In this document: one piece after another, positions 61,301 to 64,000 of the stretch
How the letters are laid out: the number at the start of each line of letters is the position of its first letter
Position numbering within the stretch: the stretch's first letter is position 1
Origin: Arcuatula senhousia
Lineage: Eukaryota; Mollusca; Bivalvia; Mytilida; Mytilidae
NCBI GenBank assembly: GCA_963971305.1
Contig: OZ020317.1
Span: 13,658,001 to 13,722,000, forward strand
Reading direction: 5' to 3'
Length of the DNA: 64,000 bases
Program-made: the position numbers and the translations under genes
Notes under the pieces: generated by a model
Told to the model about the DNA's origin: nothing
The model's database searches: none
Seen by the model: only the letters and a program-made list of their open reading frames with translations

Positions 61301-62010
61301 CATACAAGTGAAAAAAATAAGCTTAAAAAAAACTTGAGTTGTGTTTTTATATCGCCCATATATTTCACAGAATGTTTTGAAGTCACTGTGGTACCAAGTC
61401 AGGACCATTGCAGTCTTCACATGTATTGAAATAAAAGTATATAGGAACAGCACTTTTATTGCTGTTCTTTATACAAAGTCCACAGGACTTCAACATTGAG
61501 CAAAAATCCTTTAGCAGGCTGTTCACAAGTGACCTTAAATGACATTGAAATGTGTAATAAATTTACATCAGACACTAGCCTTGGTTTTTGTGAAAAAATC
61601 TATCCTTTCAACTTGGATAAATAGTCCTTGCTCATTAGCAGCAAAAAACGATGTCTCCCTCTGTTTCCTCCAAAAGTTCACAGATCCATATACCCCACAA
61701 AAATTTGAGGATCAAATTAAATTTGGTTCAGTAGTTTCAGAGTTGATGAAACTTGGTTTATGGGAAGGTTGGACACCATATGTGGTTGTGCATTTTACTA
61801 GGAAATTTTGATCCTCAAACTTTGTGATGGACGGGCAGACTGGACAAAAACAATATGTCGCCGCAACAAAGTAGGGGGAGACCATAAATACTAAAATGGC
61901 ATTCAAATCTCAGTCCATAAAAACCGGAAAAAAACAAGAGACATACTAACAAAAACAAGAGTTAACACTTAAGTATGTCTTGCCTGCAGGCACCATCAGA
62001 AACAATTATT
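58335..62010. other. No gene: AT-rich, nearly element-free
   Basis: A hairpin GAACAGC..GCTGTTC is at 61445-61467. 61670-61870 resembles a decayed dispersed repeat with GGACGGGCAGACTGG. Otherwise nothing besides the ATTGCAAAT tandem. Confidence 0.45.
59855..60075 (+). repeat. Short degenerate tandem repeat with ATTGCAAATTA motif
   Basis: About eight degenerate units of roughly 25-35 bp with TATTGCAAATTAWCAT. Lies about 5 kb downstream of the zinc-finger stop. Confidence 0.55.
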
Positions 62011-62582
62011 ATACCCCCACTCGTAAGAGAGGGGGCTATATTGCAATCACCTTGTCCATCCGTCTGTAACAAACTTTGGTAACAGATTTCTCAGCTTCTA
62101 CTGAAGGGATTGATTTCAAATTTGGTATACAGCTTTATCATGATGAGTTGTATCGTGCCTCCCCTTTCCAGGTCAGTTGCGCATCCACTTCCTGTTTTCT
62201 GTGCTGACTTAGACTTTTTTAATGGTCAAAAATAGACAATTTTCCGTAACAGATTTCTCAGCTTCTACTGAAGGGGTTGATTTCAAATTTGGTATACAGC
62301 TATATCATGATGAGTTGTATCATGCCTCCCCTTTCCAGGTCAGTCGTGCATCCACTTCCTGTTTTCTGAGCTGACTTAGACTTTTTTAAGGGTAAGAAAT
62401 AGACAATTTTACGTAACAGATTTCTCGGCTTCTACAAAAGGGATTGATTTCAAATGTGGTATACAGCTTTAGCATGATGAGTTGTATCATGCCTCCCCTT
62501 TCCAGGTCAGTCGTGCATTTACTTTCTGTTTTCTGAGTGGCCAAGTGGGGGTATTCTTAGCACGATTAAGTGCAACCCCTTG
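62011..62582 (+). mobile_element. Element F5 (HINE-like), best F copy
   Basis: ATACCCCCAC (62011-62020) with GGGGGCTAT hairpin; exact reverse complement GTGGGGGTAT at 62545-62554; hairpin GCAC-GATTAA-GTGC (62560-62573); CTTG end (62579-62582). Monomer starts AACAGATTTC at 62081, 62248 and 62415, a 167-bp period. Confidence 0.75.
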
Positions 62583-63253
62583 TTCTTTCTTACTTCCACT
62601 GTATTGAAGTTACATGGATTTTCAGTTTCTGAGGTCAAATGATGATAAACATGAAAGTGAACTTAGATGTTTCAAAAAAGAAAGCAGTTCTTGGTTTAGA
62701 ATCGGAAGCAGATTCTCATTTTCTCTAATTTTCATCAGATTTATCAACCTCTTGAATTTGAAAGATATTTCTCACTTCTAGAGAAAATTTTGTTCCAAAC
62801 ATAGACGCATGTGCAATTGATGATTAATCTTTTTTGCAATTTTGAGAAAAACCTGCAACTACAACAATTTATAACATCTGGGGAAATAAATTTGATAGTT
62901 TAGACGCTTGGGAAGCCTTGCCATTGAAAAACATATTCAAATTTATTTCCCTTCATGTTAAAAATTCAATAATTTAACTGGATCGCTTTGTAAAAACTAT
63001 ATTTTACAGTCTCTACCGGGACTATGTGTCTTTTTGACCAGATTCCATGGATTGAACATTCAAATTATAAAATGGTGAATGTTTGGTGGCGTGTGGCAGG
63101 GAAATTATTTTCCTAACAGTTTTCTCAGCAACCACTAATCACAAACTCATGTACCCAGTACACAGGTTCTCAACCATGGGCATCACTGAGGAAAGAAACA
63201 ATATATGTTATCCAAAGACATTGACTTAGACAACAACACCATCGACTTCATCA
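62583..63253. other. No gene: AT-rich; repeat N copy 3 at 63040-63118
   Basis: No other recognised features. Confidence 0.45.
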
Positions 63254-63444
63254 ACTGTGGTTTTATTATTATTTGTGGGGTATTAAATTTTGTGGTTTTC
63301 ATAGTTGGCCCTGACCCATGAAAGTTGATATCCCACAAAAAGGAAATTTAGCATTGATCTGTATGCTGCAGAATTCCAATAACAAAATTAAGAATCCAGG
63401 AAATGATCCATTTTCATCAGACCACGAAAAAATGAATCCACAGT
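63254..63444. mobile_element. Palindromic MITE family W, copy 6
   Basis: ACTGTGG left, CCACAGT right (exact inverse), ATTTGTGGGGTATTAAATTT next to the left end, centre CTGTATGCTGCAG. Confidence 0.6.
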
Positions 63445-63683
63445 ATAGAAAAATGGGTTAACAGAACAATAATATTTATCCACCAAAGTAGGGGAGATTT
63501 AAGATGAATAACATCACATTGGGTAAAAATTTTATTTTACAAAATACGATGTACAGATAACTACAAAATTATACTAAGATCATTAAATATATAACATATC
63601 ATTTTAAAAGGTTAACAAACTATCATGTAAAGTATGAATGCTGAGCAAAGGTAAAACATATTTAATAATTAAATATATAGACA

Positions 63684-63905
63684 AAAACTCATAAGAGTTG
63701 ATTCACCCAAAAACCAAAGAGGTGATTCAGCCAATTACCAAAAGAGTTGATTCAACCAAAAACCAAGAGTTGATTTAACCAAAATCCAAAAGTGTTGATT
63801 CAGCCAAAAACCAGAAGAGTTGATTCAACCAAAAACCAAAAGAGTTGGATTCAGCCAAAACAAAAAGAGTTGATTCAGCCAAAAACCAAAGTTGATTCAG
63901 CAAAA
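63684..63905 (+). repeat. Minisatellite, ~26-bp unit, ~9 copies
   Basis: AGAGTTGATTCAGCCAAAAA repeats with small changes. The frame across it on the minus strand (rich in NQL, AEST) is a by-product of the repeat. Confidence 0.75.
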
Positions 63906-64000
63906 TAAATATAAAACGAAAACTCTTCAGAGCTGATATAGCCAAAAATGGAAACAATTATTTTAGCAAATTTAACATATAAAAAATTATCAGAGCTTAT

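Noticed and set aside
63684..63905. CRISPR array
   Set aside because: The ~26-bp units are contiguous and degenerate with no unique spacers, and the genome is eukaryotic.

Overview
This is AT-rich, repeat-dense nuclear DNA of an animal, most likely a bivalve mollusc and probably a mussel (Mytilidae). The sequence shows few long reading frames, abundant ACATGTA motifs, many gtccgtc/gtcgtc microsatellites at the heads of dispersed repeats, SINE tails with a CTCCGG(G)TACTCCGG-type core, and palindromic elements of the ATTTTCGTGG type. The mussel assignment rests on my memory of such repeats, not on a search.

Only one clear host gene is visible. A large coding exon (52151-54889, + strand) encodes a Ser/Pro-rich protein of about 912 residues with four C2H2 zinc fingers of the EGR/WT1/klumpfuss type. 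It lies behind a good 3' splice site (AG at 52088-52089), with a 6-codon upstream ORF in the same exon. No upstream exon could be identified. The 51.8-62 kb stretch around and downstream of this exon is distinctly poorer in mobile elements than the rest.

The second coding object is a nearly full-length non-LTR retrotransposon (LINE) at about 31608-38029. ORF1 is intact, with a coiled coil, an SGNH/GDSL esterase domain and a Q/N/Y-rich tail. ORF2 has an APE endonuclease, a reverse transcriptase and a C-terminal CCHC knuckle, and is broken by two in-frame TGA codons. A TTA-repeat tail follows.

The remaining DNA is dominated by non-autonomous mobile elements. At least six sequence families (here called A, B, C, D, F and I) share one architecture. 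Each has a 5' terminal hairpin, a subterminal inverted repeat of about 8-13 bp, a short hairpin just after the 3' copy, and a T-rich insertion point. In most there is also a pyrimidine microsatellite near the 5' end and an internal tandem array of 149-167 bp monomers. I infer that they are Helentron-associated (HINE-like) elements. They are nested in each other (A in B, D in C4), abut each other (F2-A2), and all copies that can be oriented by the microsatellite lie on the + strand.

Other repeats include a 145-bp monomer / 580-bp higher-order satellite (about 1.77-6.94 kb), a 245-bp tandem array (8.6-9.5 kb), a 233-bp tandem array (15.0-15.6 kb), hAT-like MITEs with GGCGGATCC ends, a family of about 200-bp palindromic MITEs with ACTGTGG ends, tRNA-like SINEs, and an old segmental duplication of about 1 kb near 44.2-48.1 kb.

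Layout: 0-1.8 kb MITEs and C-rich tract; 1.8-6.9 kb satellite with B/A1 nested; 7-16 kb mixed MITEs, tandem repeats and a GC-balanced possible regulatory island near 11.8-12.0 kb; 16-31 kb elements H, F2-A2, J-F4, I and A3; 31.6-38.0 kb LINE; 38-46.7 kb foldback with SINE, C3 and C4/D; 46.7-52 kb old repeats; 52.1-54.9 kb zinc-finger exon; 55-62 kb AT-rich 3' flank; 62.0-62.6 kb element F5.
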